DNA of 64,000 nucleotides, taken from NCBI RefSeq assembly GCF_030014955.1, contig NZ_JAGRPV010000001.1, positions 4,836,001-4,900,000 on the forward strand, written 5' to 3'. The stretch is from Cohnella hashimotonis (GTDB taxonomy: Bacteria > Bacillota > Bacilli > Paenibacillales > Paenibacillaceae). Below are positions 41,983 to 50,439 of this stretch, piece after piece. The notes beneath the pieces are model-generated. The model saw only the letters and a program-made list of their open reading frames with translations, was not told where the DNA came from and did not search any database. How positions within the stretch are numbered: position 1 is the first letter of the stretch; each line of letters begins with the position of its first letter. A program made the position numbers and the translations under genes.

Positions 41983-42897
41983 ATGGCGCCGCATGATGAA
42001 GCCTTTAAGAAGCTGCTGCAAACTTTTTTCAAAGAATTTATTCAGTTGTTCTTTCCCGAGTTGGATGAATGGATCGACTATTTCCATACGCGCTTGCTTA
42101 TGCAGGAGCTCCTGGTCGATATCGTAGGCTCGGAGGCACGACAGTTGGACTTGCTTATGGAGACCAAGCTTAAAGGCCAGGACGCCTACATACTTTTTCA
42201 CCTGGAACCGCAGTCTTATCGGGATCCGAAGTTCGCAGAACGGATGTTTATTTACTTCAGCAGGCTCTTTGAAAAATACCGCAAGGCGCACAAGCTGATC
42301 GTCCCCATCGCGATCTTTACCGGAGACGGCATGAAAAACGAACCCGATACGTTGTCGATGGCGCTGCCTTGGCACGAAATCTTCCGGTTTCGGATGCTTT
42401 AGCTCGAGCTCGGCCAGCAAGATTGGCGAAGATTTATCGACTCGGACAACCCTGTGGCCGCTGCGCTGCTGGCCAAGATGGGCTATAATAAAAAAGACCG
42501 ACACGGCTTGAGGCTCGCCTATTTGACGATGCTGCTGCGCATGAAGGGAAAGCTGGACAATGCCAGACTGGCGCTTGTCCGATCCATAGCAGATTTATAT
42601 TACGAGCCTGACGCGGCGGAAGAGAAATCGATTATGCAAGAATTCATGAACATGCATCCCGAGGAGGAGGAAACGATCATGGAACTGATGCCGGCGTGGG
42701 AACGGTGGGGTTACGAGCGGGGAATTAAAGAAGGCATCGAGCAAGGAATCGAACAAGGAATCGAACAGGGCAAAAGAGCGATTCAAGAAACCGCGATCGG
42801 ACGCATGCGGTCAAAGGGGTTCTCCGACTCGGAGATTGCTGACCTTCTCGGCTTGCTGCCGGAGGACATGGCACGCGCGAATTCAGACGCCACATAA
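41983..42897 (+). pseudogene. Rpn-family recombination-promoting nuclease, interrupted by an in-frame amber stop
   Basis: About 304 codons in one frame broken only by TAG at 42400-42402. The first part (MAPHDEAFKKLLQTFFKEFI) and the core LDLLMETKLKGQDAYILFHL then EPQS show the Asp...Glu-x-Gln pattern of the PD-(D/E)XK fold in the Rpn (RpnA/YhgA-like, transposase_31-related) family. After the stop, homology resumes without frameshift (DWRRFIDSDNPVAAALLAKM-like text starts at 42421) and ends with the GIEQGIEQGIEQGKRA repeat typical of the family. GGAGGAAAAAG precedes ATG 41983. A split product, readthrough or a dead gene are all possible; I favour recent decay. Confidence 0.85.
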
Positions 42898-42898
42898 A

Positions 42899-42938
42899 TA
42901 AAAGCGGCAGACCGGATGGACCGGGTGCCGCTTTTTCA
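42899..42938. terminator. Bidirectional terminator between Rpn-type and beta-glucosidase genes
   Basis: Stem AAAGCGGCA / TGCCGCTTT with inner GACCGG/CCGGGT pairing, flanked by A-run and T-run, between convergent genes. Confidence 0.85.
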
Positions 42939-42943
42939 TTTCC

Positions 42944-44290
42944 TCAAGCCTCGAAACCGTCCTGCTCGATCACGCTTTGAATAAACAAATAGCTGTCCTT
43001 CGGATACCGCTTGCGTGTCTTGTAGTCAGTGTAAACGATGCCGAAGCGCTTGACGTAGCCTTCCGCCCACTCGAAGTTGTCGAGCAGCGACCAGGCGAAG
43101 TATCCCTTCAGCGGCACGCCGGACTCGATCAGGCGATGGCACTGGATGAAGTGCTTTTTGAAATAGTCGGCGCGCTTCGCGTCGTGAACGCGGCCTTCCG
43201 GCGTCAGCTCGTCTTCGTAGCACGCGCCGTTCTCCGTAATGTAGATCGGAACGTCGCCGTATTCCTCGTGCACCCACGACAGCACCTTGTACAGCCCATC
43301 TGCATATACGTTCCAGTCCATGAACGTCTTGTCGAAGCCGACCTGCACTTCCTCGCAGTCGAACAGCCCTTCGCCTTCCTTGTACCTTCCGAAGCCGCCG
43401 CTGTAGAAGTTCACACCGATAAAGTCGATCGGCTGCGCGATCGTCTCCATGTCGCCGGGCTGGATCGGCACCTCGACGCCCTTGCCTTTGAACCAGTCGA
43501 CCATGAACTGCGGATATTGTCCCTTGAACGTCGGGTCCATGAACCACTCGTTGTTGTACGCGCGATTGCGGTGCGCCGCCGCGACGTCCTCCGGCTTGGT
43601 CGTATATGGCTCGAACCAGTACAGGTTGTGCGTCGTACCGATCTCGCCGGAGATGCCGAGCGCGCGGAACGCCTTCACCGCTTCGCCGTGCGCGACCATG
43701 CAATTGTGCGCGACGTTGACGGCGAGCTGCAGGTCGGTGTTGCCCGGCGCGTGCGCCCCGATATAGTTGGACAGAAACGACACGCACCAGGTCTCGTTAA
43801 ACGTGATCCACTGCTTGACCTTGCCGTCGAACGCCTTGAACGCCGTCTCCGCATAACGGACGAACGCGCGGATCGTATCGCGGTTGTCCCAGCCGCCCTT
43901 ATCCTGAAGCGCTTGCGGCAGGTCCCAGTGGTACAGCGTCACGCACGGCTCAATGCCGGCGGCCAGCAGGCCGTCGATGACCTTGGCGTAATAATCGAGC
44001 CCCTTCTGATTGAGTTCGCCGTCTCCGTCCGGATAGATGCGCGGCCAGGCGATCGAGAAGCGATACGCCTTGACCCCCAATTTTTTGAGCAAAGCGATAT
44101 CTTCTTCGTAACGGTGATAGCTGTCGCAGGCGACGTCGCCCGTATCGCCGTTAACGACTTTGCCCGGCGTGCGGGAGAACGTATCCCAGATCGACATCCC
44201 CCGCCCGTCTTCGTTATATGCTCCTTCAATCTGGTAAGATGCGGTAGCTGTCCCCCAGACGAAATCCTTCGGAAATTGAATCGAAGCCAT
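42944..44290 (-). CDS. GH1 beta-glucosidase
   Basis: 448 residues, cytosolic, of glycoside hydrolase family 1. N-terminal signature FPKDFVWGTATASYQIEGAY, acid/base Glu166 in TFNETW, nucleophile Glu353 in YITENG, and substrate-binding WSLLDNFEWAEGY. It splits cellobiose and other beta-glucosides (6-phospho-substrates are less likely because the phosphate-binding Ser/Lys/Tyr pattern near the C-terminus is absent: the segment reads WAEGYVKRFG). ATG 44290 has GGAGGGG about 6 bases upstream. It would finish cellulose breakdown started by the GH9 enzyme. Confidence 0.95.
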   Translation of the reverse strand: MASIQFPKDFVWGTATASYQIEGAYNEDGRGMSIWDTFSRTPGKVVNGDTGDVACDSYHRYEEDIALLKKLGVKAYRFSIAWPRIYPDGDGELNQKGLDYYAKVIDGLLAAGIEPCVTLYHWDLPQALQDKGGWDNRDTIRAFVRYAETAFKAFDGKVKQWITFNETWCVSFLSNYIGAHAPGNTDLQLAVNVAHNCMVAHGEAVKAFRALGISGEIGTTHNLYWFEPYTTKPEDVAAAHRNRAYNNEWFMDPTFKGQYPQFMVDWFKGKGVEVPIQPGDMETIAQPIDFIGVNFYSGGFGRYKEGEGLFDCEEVQVGFDKTFMDWNVYADGLYKVLSWVHEEYGDVPIYITENGACYEDELTPEGRVHDAKRADYFKKHFIQCHRLIESGVPLKGYFAWSLLDNFEWAEGYVKRFGIVYTDYKTRKRYPKDSYLFIQSVIEQDGFEA

Positions 44291-44333
44291 TTCTAACCCC
44301 TCCGCACAAAGTGATCGTAATGCGCACGCGTCA

Positions 44334-44363
44334 TGTAAAACGTTTTCCTTCTCTATTTTATAC
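44334..44363 (-). promoter_or_regulatory. Candidate promoter and LacI/CcpA-like operator of the beta-glucosidase gene
   Basis: On the minus strand TATAAA (near 44353-44358) could be a -10 element, and GAAAACGTTTTAC just downstream (44335-44347) is a LacI-family-type palindrome centred on CG. It differs from the full cre consensus at three outer positions, so it may be a weak cre or the site of a dedicated repressor. Confidence 0.42.
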
Positions 44364-44409
44364 AAAATGACCGCGCGCGCCCAGACGATATCCTGTGCGA
44401 TATTGGCGC

Positions 44410-45513
44410 TTACTTATTCGGATTGGCCTCGTCAAGCAGCTGGCGGGCATGCTCCTCCAGCCCATCGTAGAATGCCTTGACCTCGGGAATGGCGACCTGT
44501 TCCCCGTCTTTGCCCTTTTTATAGACGGCGCCTCCCGTTTTCTCCACGATGGCCAGGAATTCCTGGGCGAGCTTCGCCGTGACCGTACCCGGGTAATCGG
44601 CGACGGCTTTTTCCAGAGATGCCTTGACCTGCGAATCCAGCTTAAACGTATCGAAGTCGAAAACGGGCGTATTGTCCAGTCCCATCAGCAAAAACGGCAC
44701 ATAACGCGTCGCAAACAGGCTTTCGGCCTGGCCCCGTTCGGGCGCATCGGGATGTGCCGCTACATAGGCTTCCGCTTGCGCGGCGCGTGAGGCCACCTCC
44801 GAAAGTTCGATGACGAGTCCGCCGTCGGAAGCCGACTTTTGATCCGACTCGACGGCCAGTAGCGCGACATAATCCTTCATGGCTGCGGTGACCTGCTTAT
44901 CCGCGCGTTTCAGCTTGCCGTAGTCTACAACGGGGAAATAATAGCCTTCCGTCGTCTCGAGCTTGTATCCGCCGTTCATGGCGTCCTGAACGAGCGCGCG
45001 AACCTGTTCGTCCCCGATTCCGCCGATTTGCTCCTCCGTAGGCGGCCATTCGAGCTTTTGCAGCGCCTGCTGGACCTTTTCCGGCTCGAACTTCCCCTGC
45101 ACGTCCTGCAGCTGCCGATCATAATAGGCGAGCATCTCCCGCACGAGTGCATCTCCCGTCTCCGGCGAGGCCTGCGCCAGCTTGTCGTCCAGCGCCTTGT
45201 TCAGCTCCGAGGCAGACAAATCGGACTGGGCCTGCTCCTTGAACGCCGCGATCAGAGCGGCATCTGCATGCTGACCGGATGGCGTGCTTGCCGGCGGCGA
45301 AGGCGATGCAGAACCGCTTGCGATCGCGCTCGGGCTTGCCGAAGACGATTGCGCCGGTGCAGAGGCAGTGACGGTTGCCGTGGCGTCCGGAGCGGTTTCG
45401 TTCGATCCGCCAGAGCAAGCCGCAAGGCCGACTGACAGCAGCAGCAGCGCGAGTCCCAATAACGGCTTGCGCATGAACGCTTTTGGCTTCGCCAGTTCTC
45501 TCGTATCGCGCAT
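44410..45513 (-). CDS. Lipoprotein of unknown function
   Basis: 367 residues. A signal region ends in the lipobox LAAC (LLSVGLAAC), so it is lipid-anchored on the outer face. A Ser/Ala/Thr/Pro-rich linker of about 45 residues leads to a helical domain of about 280 residues (EQAQSDLSASELNKALDDKL, LEKAVADYPGTVTAKLAQEF) with no motif I recognise; the pattern recalls degenerate helical repeats. ATG 45513 has AAAGGAAG about 8 bases upstream; the ATG at 45534 is a weaker choice. It precedes the GH1 gene, but a separate promoter probably drives that gene. Confidence 0.8.
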   Translation of the reverse strand: MRDTRELAKPKAFMRKPLLGLALLLLSVGLAACSGGSNETAPDATATVTASAPAQSSSASPSAIASGSASPSPPASTPSGQHADAALIAAFKEQAQSDLSASELNKALDDKLAQASPETGDALVREMLAYYDRQLQDVQGKFEPEKVQQALQKLEWPPTEEQIGGIGDEQVRALVQDAMNGGYKLETTEGYYFPVVDYGKLKRADKQVTAAMKDYVALLAVESDQKSASDGGLVIELSEVASRAAQAEAYVAAHPDAPERGQAESLFATRYVPFLLMGLDNTPVFDFDTFKLDSQVKASLEKAVADYPGTVTAKLAQEFLAIVEKTGGAVYKKGKDGEQVAIPEVKAFYDGLEEHARQLLDEANPNK

Positions 45514-45703
45514 TGGACCACTTCCTTTCTTCATCGTCCCATGATAGCTACTTACCCATTGGTTGATTGCCCCTTCGAACGTATAGACGGGTCATTTACG
45601 AAAATGGTTCCACGAGGAGGAAGTCTTATACATTTTCCTGCGCGCCCAAATGCGTTACAATCGAGGAAACCTGTCCGCCTACATAAAAAGGAGAGAAATC
45701 CGC

Positions 45704-46507
45704 ATGTCTTCTTACCGGCTCATCGCGATCGACCTGGACGATACGCTGCTGAACGACAAACTCGAAGTTACCGAAGCGACGAAGGCCGCGCTTGCCCAAG
45801 CGATATCGCAAGGCGTGCACGTAACGCTGGCTACGGGCCGCATGTTTGCCTCGGCGAAGCAGACGGCCGCCCAAGTCGGCCTGAACGTGCCGCTCATTAC
45901 CTACCAAGGCTCGCTGGTGCGCAATCTGCTCGACGAGCGCACGTTGTACGAGCGTTCCGTCGACCTCGAAGCCGTCCGCAAGCTGTACGCCTTCACACGC
46001 GCGCGCAAGCTGCATTTGCAAACTTATATCGACGACAAGCTGTATTCCTTCGACGATGGAGACAGGCTGGCCGCCTACGCCAAGCAATCGAACATCCCCT
46101 ATATCGTCGAGCCCGATCTGGACGCGCTGCCTGCCGGACATCACACGAAGCTCATTATTATCGACGAGCCGGCGCTGCTGGACGAGATCGCGCCTGAGCT
46201 GCACGCACTGCTCGGCCCGGACGTTCATATTACGAAGTCCAAGCCGCATTACTTGGAATTCACGCACAGCGAAGGCACCAAAGGACATGCGCTTCAATTT
46301 CTCGCCGAGCATTATGGCTTGACGATGGATCAAACGATCGCGATCGGCGACTCCTGGAACGACCGCGAGATGATCGAGGCTGCCGGTCTCGGCGTCGCGA
46401 TGGCAAACGCAGTGCCCGCGCTGCGGGACATCGCCGACTACATCACGGCAAGCAACAACGAGGACGGCGTAAAGCAAGTCGTAGACAAATTTATTTTGAA
46501 CGCGTAA
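45704..46507 (+). CDS. Cof-type HAD-IIB family phosphatase
   Basis: 267 residues. HAD motif I is AIDLDDTLL with the nucleophile Asp and acid/base Asp, motif II is TLATGRM, and motif IV is AIGDSWNDREMIEAAG. The C2B cap lies between residues 85 and 185. These enzymes dephosphorylate sugar phosphates, FMN or similar small molecules; the exact substrate cannot be read. ATG 45704 has AAGGAG upstream. It is convergent with the XRE gene through a shared terminator. Confidence 0.92.
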   Translation: MSSYRLIAIDLDDTLLNDKLEVTEATKAALAQAISQGVHVTLATGRMFASAKQTAAQVGLNVPLITYQGSLVRNLLDERTLYERSVDLEAVRKLYAFTRARKLHLQTYIDDKLYSFDDGDRLAAYAKQSNIPYIVEPDLDALPAGHHTKLIIIDEPALLDEIAPELHALLGPDVHITKSKPHYLEFTHSEGTKGHALQFLAEHYGLTMDQTIAIGDSWNDREMIEAAGLGVAMANAVPALRDIADYITASNNEDGVKQVVDKFILNA

Positions 46508-46552
46508 TTTCCGCCTGTTCCAGCGCGTCATCCACGAATAACCGTTTCGGCC

Positions 46553-46604
46553 GTCAAAAAGGCTTCCGCAAGCTCGTTTTCAGAGCAGGCCGGAAGCCTT
46601 TTAC
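46553..46604. terminator. Terminator between HAD and XRE genes
   Basis: Stem AAAAGGCTTCC / GGAAGCCTTTT with a 24-base partly paired loop between convergent genes. Confidence 0.75.
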
Positions 46605-46960
46605 GTTTTGCGCCGATCGGCGTCCTTTTCTTTTTTCTGTTTCTCCCGCAGAAGCCGGTACATCTCAAGCTGTTCCCGCAAATGTCTCGCCTCTTCCTCC
46701 GTCAGCGTCTGCTCGATGCCCTCGATGACGAATCGGTTCGGTTCAGCGGAAGGCTGTTCCTTGTCGATGCCCGTCAGCAGCCAGTCGAGCGATACCTCGT
46801 AGATGCTTGCAAGCTCCCGCAATATTTCATTATCCGGCTGTGACCGGTTATTCTCGTATTTGGAGATCGTGGTGAAGTCAACGCCCAGCGCGCCCGCGAC
46901 TTCGTTTTGCGTCATATGCTTTTCTTGCCTGGCCAGCTTCAAGCGTTTGCCGAATGTCAA
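46601..46960 (-). CDS. XRE-family helix-turn-helix regulator
   Basis: 119 residues. The N-terminal Cro/CI-type domain is RLKLARQEKHMTQNEVAGAL followed by GVDFTTISKYENNRSQPDNE and SLDWLLTG, as in SinR/ImmR-like repressors. The C-terminal 45 residues are a charged helix (TEEEARHLREQLEMYRLLRE), probably for dimerisation. Divergent from the small membrane-protein reading frame at 47098; the 137-bp AT-rich gap may hold its operator. Targets unknown. Confidence 0.9.
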   Translation of the reverse strand: MTFGKRLKLARQEKHMTQNEVAGALGVDFTTISKYENNRSQPDNEILRELASIYEVSLDWLLTGIDKEQPSAEPNRFVIEGIEQTLTEEEARHLREQLEMYRLLREKQKKEKDADRRKT

Positions 46961-47097
46961 CGGTTACACCCCGCACTTTTTGCTCCAGTATAAGAGATTT
47001 CAATTCCGCTTCGACCCTACTTGCATATAAATCAAGTTTTTACTTGTATTTTTTACAATATTTATTTAATATAAAATCAATACATGAAGTTACTTCA

Positions 47098-47247
47098 ATG
47101 GAGGGAACGTTCATTTTTATCCACGATCAGCCTTATCCTATGTATTATTGGATCGTCAGCCTTTCCGTCATACTCATCCTCGTCGGATTCCTCGTGCGCA
47201 GCGAACGCCGCAAGCGCCAGTCGGAAAGGGACGACGAGACCCCTTAA
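47098..47247 (+). CDS. Small single-helix membrane protein (tentative)
   Basis: 49 codons. A central hydrophobic helix (YYWIVSLSVILILVGFLV) is followed by a highly charged tail (RSERRKRQSERDDETP), giving an N-out/C-in single-span topology. The ATG at 47098 has no ribosome binding site; GGAGGGAACG lies just inside the frame, so the true start might be a downstream codon such as the ATG near 47140. It is divergent from the XRE regulator and followed by a terminator, which supports a transcribed unit. Function unknown. Confidence 0.45.
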   Translation: MEGTFIFIHDQPYPMYYWIVSLSVILILVGFLVRSERRKRQSERDDETP

Positions 47248-47252
47248 AAAAG

Positions 47253-47288
47253 AAAACCGTTCGAGCGTCGAGCCCGAACGGTTTGTGG
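47253..47288 (+). terminator. Terminator after the small membrane-protein frame
   Basis: Stem AAACCGTTCG / CGAACGGTTT with an 11-base loop; the T tract is short. Confidence 0.65.
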
Positions 47289-47324
47289 ACGACTTCGCGA
47301 TACGAGTTCTCCATAAAACAAAGT

Positions 47325-47361
47325 AGGACCGTCAGGGGAGATCGTCCTGACGGTCCTTTAA
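47325..47361 (+). terminator. Second terminator-like hairpin before repeat copy C
   Basis: Stem AGGACCGTCAGG / CCTGACGGTCCT with loop GGAGATCGT, followed by TTTAAG. Copy C of the dispersed repeat begins at its 3' side, the same arrangement as copy B. Confidence 0.75.
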
Positions 47362-47362
47362 G

Positions 47363-48002
47363 TTTGGCGGATACCTGGAACTGAAATCGTAAAGAACGCC
47401 AGTCGATGGCTCATCGGCAGCCGTTCCCATGGACCCGCGTTCCGGCGCGTGCGTTCTCGTCGTTTACGTTCTCGCCGCGTGCTGTCGCTTGCGTTCCGTC
47501 GCCTGCGTTTCGTCGCTTGCGTTCCGTCGCCTGCATTCCGTCGCTTGCGTTCCGTCACCTGCGTTCCGTCGCCTGCATTCCGTCACCTGCGCTCCATCGC
47601 TTGCGTTCCCGTCACTTGCATTCCGTCACTGTATTCCGTCACCTGCGCTCCGTCGCTTGCGTTCCCGTCACTTGCATTCCGTCACTGTATTCCATCACCT
47701 GCGTTCCGTCGCTTGCGTTCCGTTGACTGCATCGTCCCTTACAGCAATGCCTGCAAATATACATCTTTTTCCGCCGATGTCGACCCTTTTAACTACGAAA
47801 GATGCAATTATGCAGTTATTTTACGTCATCAGCCGGATTTCCGGCTTGCGCATTGGATTTACCTGCATATTTGCAGGTATTTCGCCAGATACCGTTGGTC
47901 GGCAGACAATACATGTATAGATGCAGGTTTTTGAGGCTCGCAAGCCACCGTAATGCTCCAGCATACCGAAGGTGCGGATACTTGACTGCGAGTGCCGCCC
48001 AA
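47363..48002 (+). repeat. Dispersed intergenic repeat, copy C, with internal minisatellite
   Basis: Left block TTTGGCGGATACC and GAACGCC...GGCTCATCGGCAGCC matches copies A and B; then 300 bp of expanded repeat; then the arm GCCTGCAAATATACAT (47749-47764), TGCAGTTATTTTACGTCATC, the hairpin ACCTGCATATTTGCAGGT (47861-47878), the right arm ATACATGTATAGATGCAGG and the end block GCCGCCCAATTTATAC shared with copy A. It makes up most of the gene-free stretch 47248-48173. Confidence 0.85.
47483..47733. repeat. 14-bp minisatellite inside repeat copy C
   Basis: About 18 units of 13-15 bp with consensus CGTCRCYTGCRTTC. A block of four units (starting CGTCACCTGCGCTC and ending CGTCACTGTATTC, 56 bp) is present twice in a row with one difference, a higher-order duplication. 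Copies A and B have only one or two unit-like sequences at this point. Confidence 0.9.
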
Positions 48003-48024
48003 TTTATACTTTCTGATCTTCCAA

Positions 48025-48058
48025 AAAAAGACGAAGGCGCCGAAACGCCTTCGTCCTT
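48025..48058 (-). terminator. Terminator of the sulfate transport operon
   Basis: Minus-strand stem GACGAAGGCG / CGCCTTCGTC with loop TTTCGG, followed by TTTTTTT. It lies about 120 bases after the sbp stop, beyond the 15-bp array. Confidence 0.88.
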
Positions 48059-48060
48059 TG

Positions 48061-48171
48061 TCGTGCTGTTCTTTTTCGTGCTGTTCTTTTTCGTGCTGTT
48101 CTTTTTCGTGCTGTTCTTTTTCGTGCTGTTCTTTTTCGTGCTGTTCTTATTCGTGCTGTTCTTTTTCGTGC
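48061..48171. repeat. 15-bp tandem array downstream of the sulfate-binding protein gene
   Basis: Seven complete units of TCGTGCTGTTCTTTT plus a partial one; one unit has a single T-to-A change. The array begins three bases after the sbp stop codon and, read in the sbp frame on the minus strand, each unit encodes His-Glu-Lys-Glu-Gln. It lies in the 3' untranslated part of the operon transcript. Confidence 0.95.
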
Positions 48172-48173
48172 GA

Positions 48174-49271
48174 TCACTTGCCGGCCAGCACTTGGTACCA
48201 TACGCCACGCTTCGCGTACAGCTCGCTGCGAACCTGGCTCCATCCGCCGAGATAGCCGATATCGAACAAGCCGGAGGGCGTGACGTACCTGTCCGCATAG
48301 CTGCTTGCCACCTCTTCGTTCACCGGCCTGAAGCCATGCTCGGCGAACACCTTTTGCGCCTCCGCCCCGCTCATATAAGCGACCAACGCCTCGGCGGCTT
48401 CGCGAACGCCGTGCGCGTCCGCGTTGACATCGACGACGCCCGCCGGGTTCTCGATCTGGATCGTATCCTCCGGCGTCACGATATCGTAATGCACGCCCTG
48501 CGCCACGCGGGCAAGCAGCTCGTTCTCGTAGGTGACGATGACGTCGCCGACTCCGTATTCGAAGGCGGCCATCGATGCGCGGCCGCTTTTGTCCATCGAT
48601 TCGACATTCCGGTAGACGGCCTTCAAAAAGGCTTTGGCCGCGTCCGGATCCTTCTTCCCCGACTCGCGCTCAGCCTGCTTGAGTCCCGCGCCGTAAATCG
48701 CGTTTATGTCCCATTGCGCGCCGCCCGACACCTTCGGATTGGGGAAAAGCACCTTGACGCCTGGTTTGGCGAGATCCGCGAATCCGGCAATGCCAAGCGG
48801 ATTGCCTTCCCGCGTACCCAAAACGACGATCGAACGCGTGATCATGCCGCCCGTATCCGTCTTTTTCCAATCCTCGCTCATGAGGCCGGCCTTGACGATC
48901 TTGTCCATATCGCCCTCGAGCGAGAGCACGGCGACATCGGCCTTAAAGCCGCCTACGATCGATCTGGCCTGGGTGCCCGAAGCCTCGTAGGACTCTTGGA
49001 ACTTAAGCTTCTGCCCCGTCTTGGCCTCCCATTCCCGGCCGAAGGCGGGCAGAATCTCCTGCAGCGCGTCCTTCGCGACCGAGTAGGCGCCGACGACGAT
49101 CGTCGCGGTTCCCGCATCCTGCGCGGCAGCGCCTTCGCCTTCGGCCGGAGAGCCGTTCGACGACGAGCCGCCGCAGCCGGCCAGCGAAACGCCGAGCGCC
49201 GCGGCCAGCAGCCATCCGCTCAGCCGGCGGCCCGCGCCGCGCCGATTCATTATCCTGTTGCTGTTCAACAA
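48174..49271 (-). CDS. sbp: Sulfate-binding lipoprotein of the sulfate ABC transporter
   Basis: About 365 residues. A signal segment ends in lipobox LAGC (ALGVSLAGC), then a Gly/Ser/Ala linker. The binding fold has YSVAKDALQEILPAFGREWE, ESYEASGTQARSIVGGFKAD and VLFPNPKVSGGAQWDINAIY, all typical of Sbp/CysP proteins that hold sulfate by backbone and Ser/Trp contacts. GGGAGG at 49278-49283 suggests a TTG start at 49271 (or 49268); ATG 49250 is possible too. It is the last gene after cysT-cysW-cysA, whereas many operons place it first. An unusual 15-bp array follows its stop. Confidence 0.92.
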   Translation of the reverse strand: MLNSNRIMNRRGAGRRLSGWLLAAALGVSLAGCGGSSSNGSPAEGEGAAAQDAGTATIVVGAYSVAKDALQEILPAFGREWEAKTGQKLKFQESYEASGTQARSIVGGFKADVAVLSLEGDMDKIVKAGLMSEDWKKTDTGGMITRSIVVLGTREGNPLGIAGFADLAKPGVKVLFPNPKVSGGAQWDINAIYGAGLKQAERESGKKDPDAAKAFLKAVYRNVESMDKSGRASMAAFEYGVGDVIVTYENELLARVAQGVHYDIVTPEDTIQIENPAGVVDVNADAHGVREAAEALVAYMSGAEAQKVFAEHGFRPVNEEVASSYADRYVTPSGLFDIGYLGGWSQVRSELYAKRGVWYQVLAGK

Positions 49272-49365
49272 CGCCAACCTCCCGGCGGTGCCTCCGCAGG
49301 CTCCCGCAAATGCAACTATACGCGCGCAGACGAGCGGCAGTCCTCATGGACTGCCGGCGCCTGAA

Positions 49366-50439
49366 TCAGATGTACACGAACATCGGGTCTGCCTTGAGCT
49401 TGTTTTCCATCACCCAACTGTCGTTGTCGTTGAATAAATACGCACGGTGCACGAGCACCTGCACCTCGTCGCCCGGATGAAGCACGTCCTTCTCCAGCGA
49501 CCGGTAGGTGACCAACTTAATCCCGCCCACTTCCACCTCGACAAGCCATTCGCTGCCGCGGAAATGGATATGGCTGACGCGGCCGGACTCCGTCGCGGAG
49601 AGCAGCTGCGTAAACTCTTCCTTACGTCCGATCTCGATATACTCCGGCCGGATCAGGCCTTTGGTGCCCGCAGATGCGGTCGCGTCGGCGAAGCCGCGAA
49701 GCTCCCCGATGTTGTCGACGATCCGGGACTCCCCGATGAAGCCGGCGACAAACGGCGTCTTCGGGTCCTTGTAAATTTCCCAAGGAGAGCCCTTCTGCTC
49801 CAGATTGCCTTTGTTGATGATCATGATCTCGTCCGCGACTTCGATCGCCTCGTCCTGGTCGTGCGTAACGAAAATCGAGGTGATGCCCAGGCGATCGATC
49901 ATCTCGCGCAGCCAGGAACGCAGCTCGTGCCGGATCTTGGCGTCGATCGCCGCGAACGGCTCGTCGAGCAGCAGCAGCTGCGGTTCTGGCGCGAGCGCGC
50001 GCGCGAACGCCACGCGCTGGCGCTGACCGCCGGATAGCTGGTGCGGATAGCGGGACTCGAAGCCCTTGAGACCCGTCAGCTCGGTCAGGTTGGCGACGCG
50101 CTCCTTGATCTTGGCCTTGTTCCATTTTTTGACCTCGAGGCCGAAGGCGATATTCTCGCTCACCGTCATATGCTTGAAAAGCGCGTAGTTCTGGAAAACG
50201 AAGCCGATGCCGCGCTCCTGCGGCGGCAGGTCGTTGACCCGCTGGCCGTGGAACACGATGTCGCCCGAATCGGGCGTCTCAAGCCCGGCGAGCATGCGCA
50301 GGATCGACGTCTTGCCGCCGCCGCTCGGGCCGAGCAGGCCGATGAGCTGGCCTTTTTCGACGCTGAAGTGGACGTCCTTGACCGCTTGAAAGCTGCCGAA
50401 CGATTTATTTAATCCCCGTACTTCGACATGCATGCTCAA
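49366..50439 (-). CDS. cysA: Sulfate/thiosulfate ABC transporter ATP-binding protein
   Basis: 357 residues. Walker A GPSGGGKTS, signature LSGGQRQRVAFARAL, Walker B LLLLDEPFAAID and switch His in FVTHDQDEA. Residues 240-357 form a regulatory OB-type (TOBE-like) domain, with LIRPEYIEIG and LVTYRSLEKDVLHPGDEVQV. It powers sulfate import through CysT and CysW. The ATG overlaps the cysW stop by ATGA. The sulfate permease neighbours make other CUT-type ATPase roles unlikely. Confidence 0.96.
   Translation of the reverse strand: MSMHVEVRGLNKSFGSFQAVKDVHFSVEKGQLIGLLGPSGGGKTSILRMLAGLETPDSGDIVFHGQRVNDLPPQERGIGFVFQNYALFKHMTVSENIAFGLEVKKWNKAKIKERVANLTELTGLKGFESRYPHQLSGGQRQRVAFARALAPEPQLLLLDEPFAAIDAKIRHELRSWLREMIDRLGITSIFVTHDQDEAIEVADEIMIINKGNLEQKGSPWEIYKDPKTPFVAGFIGESRIVDNIGELRGFADATASAGTKGLIRPEYIEIGRKEEFTQLLSATESGRVSHIHFRGSEWLVEVEVGGIKLVTYRSLEKDVLHPGDEVQVLVHRAYLFNDNDSWVMENKLKADPMFVYI

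Noticed and set aside
42400..42402. TAG decoded as pyrrolysine
   Set aside because: No pyl genes in the window, and the family position is not a known pyrrolysine site; a nonsense mutation is simpler.
47992..48255. Cys/Ser/Phe-rich frame over the 15-bp array
   Set aside because: It is a simple translation of the tandem repeat on the strand opposite to sbp, with no start signals.
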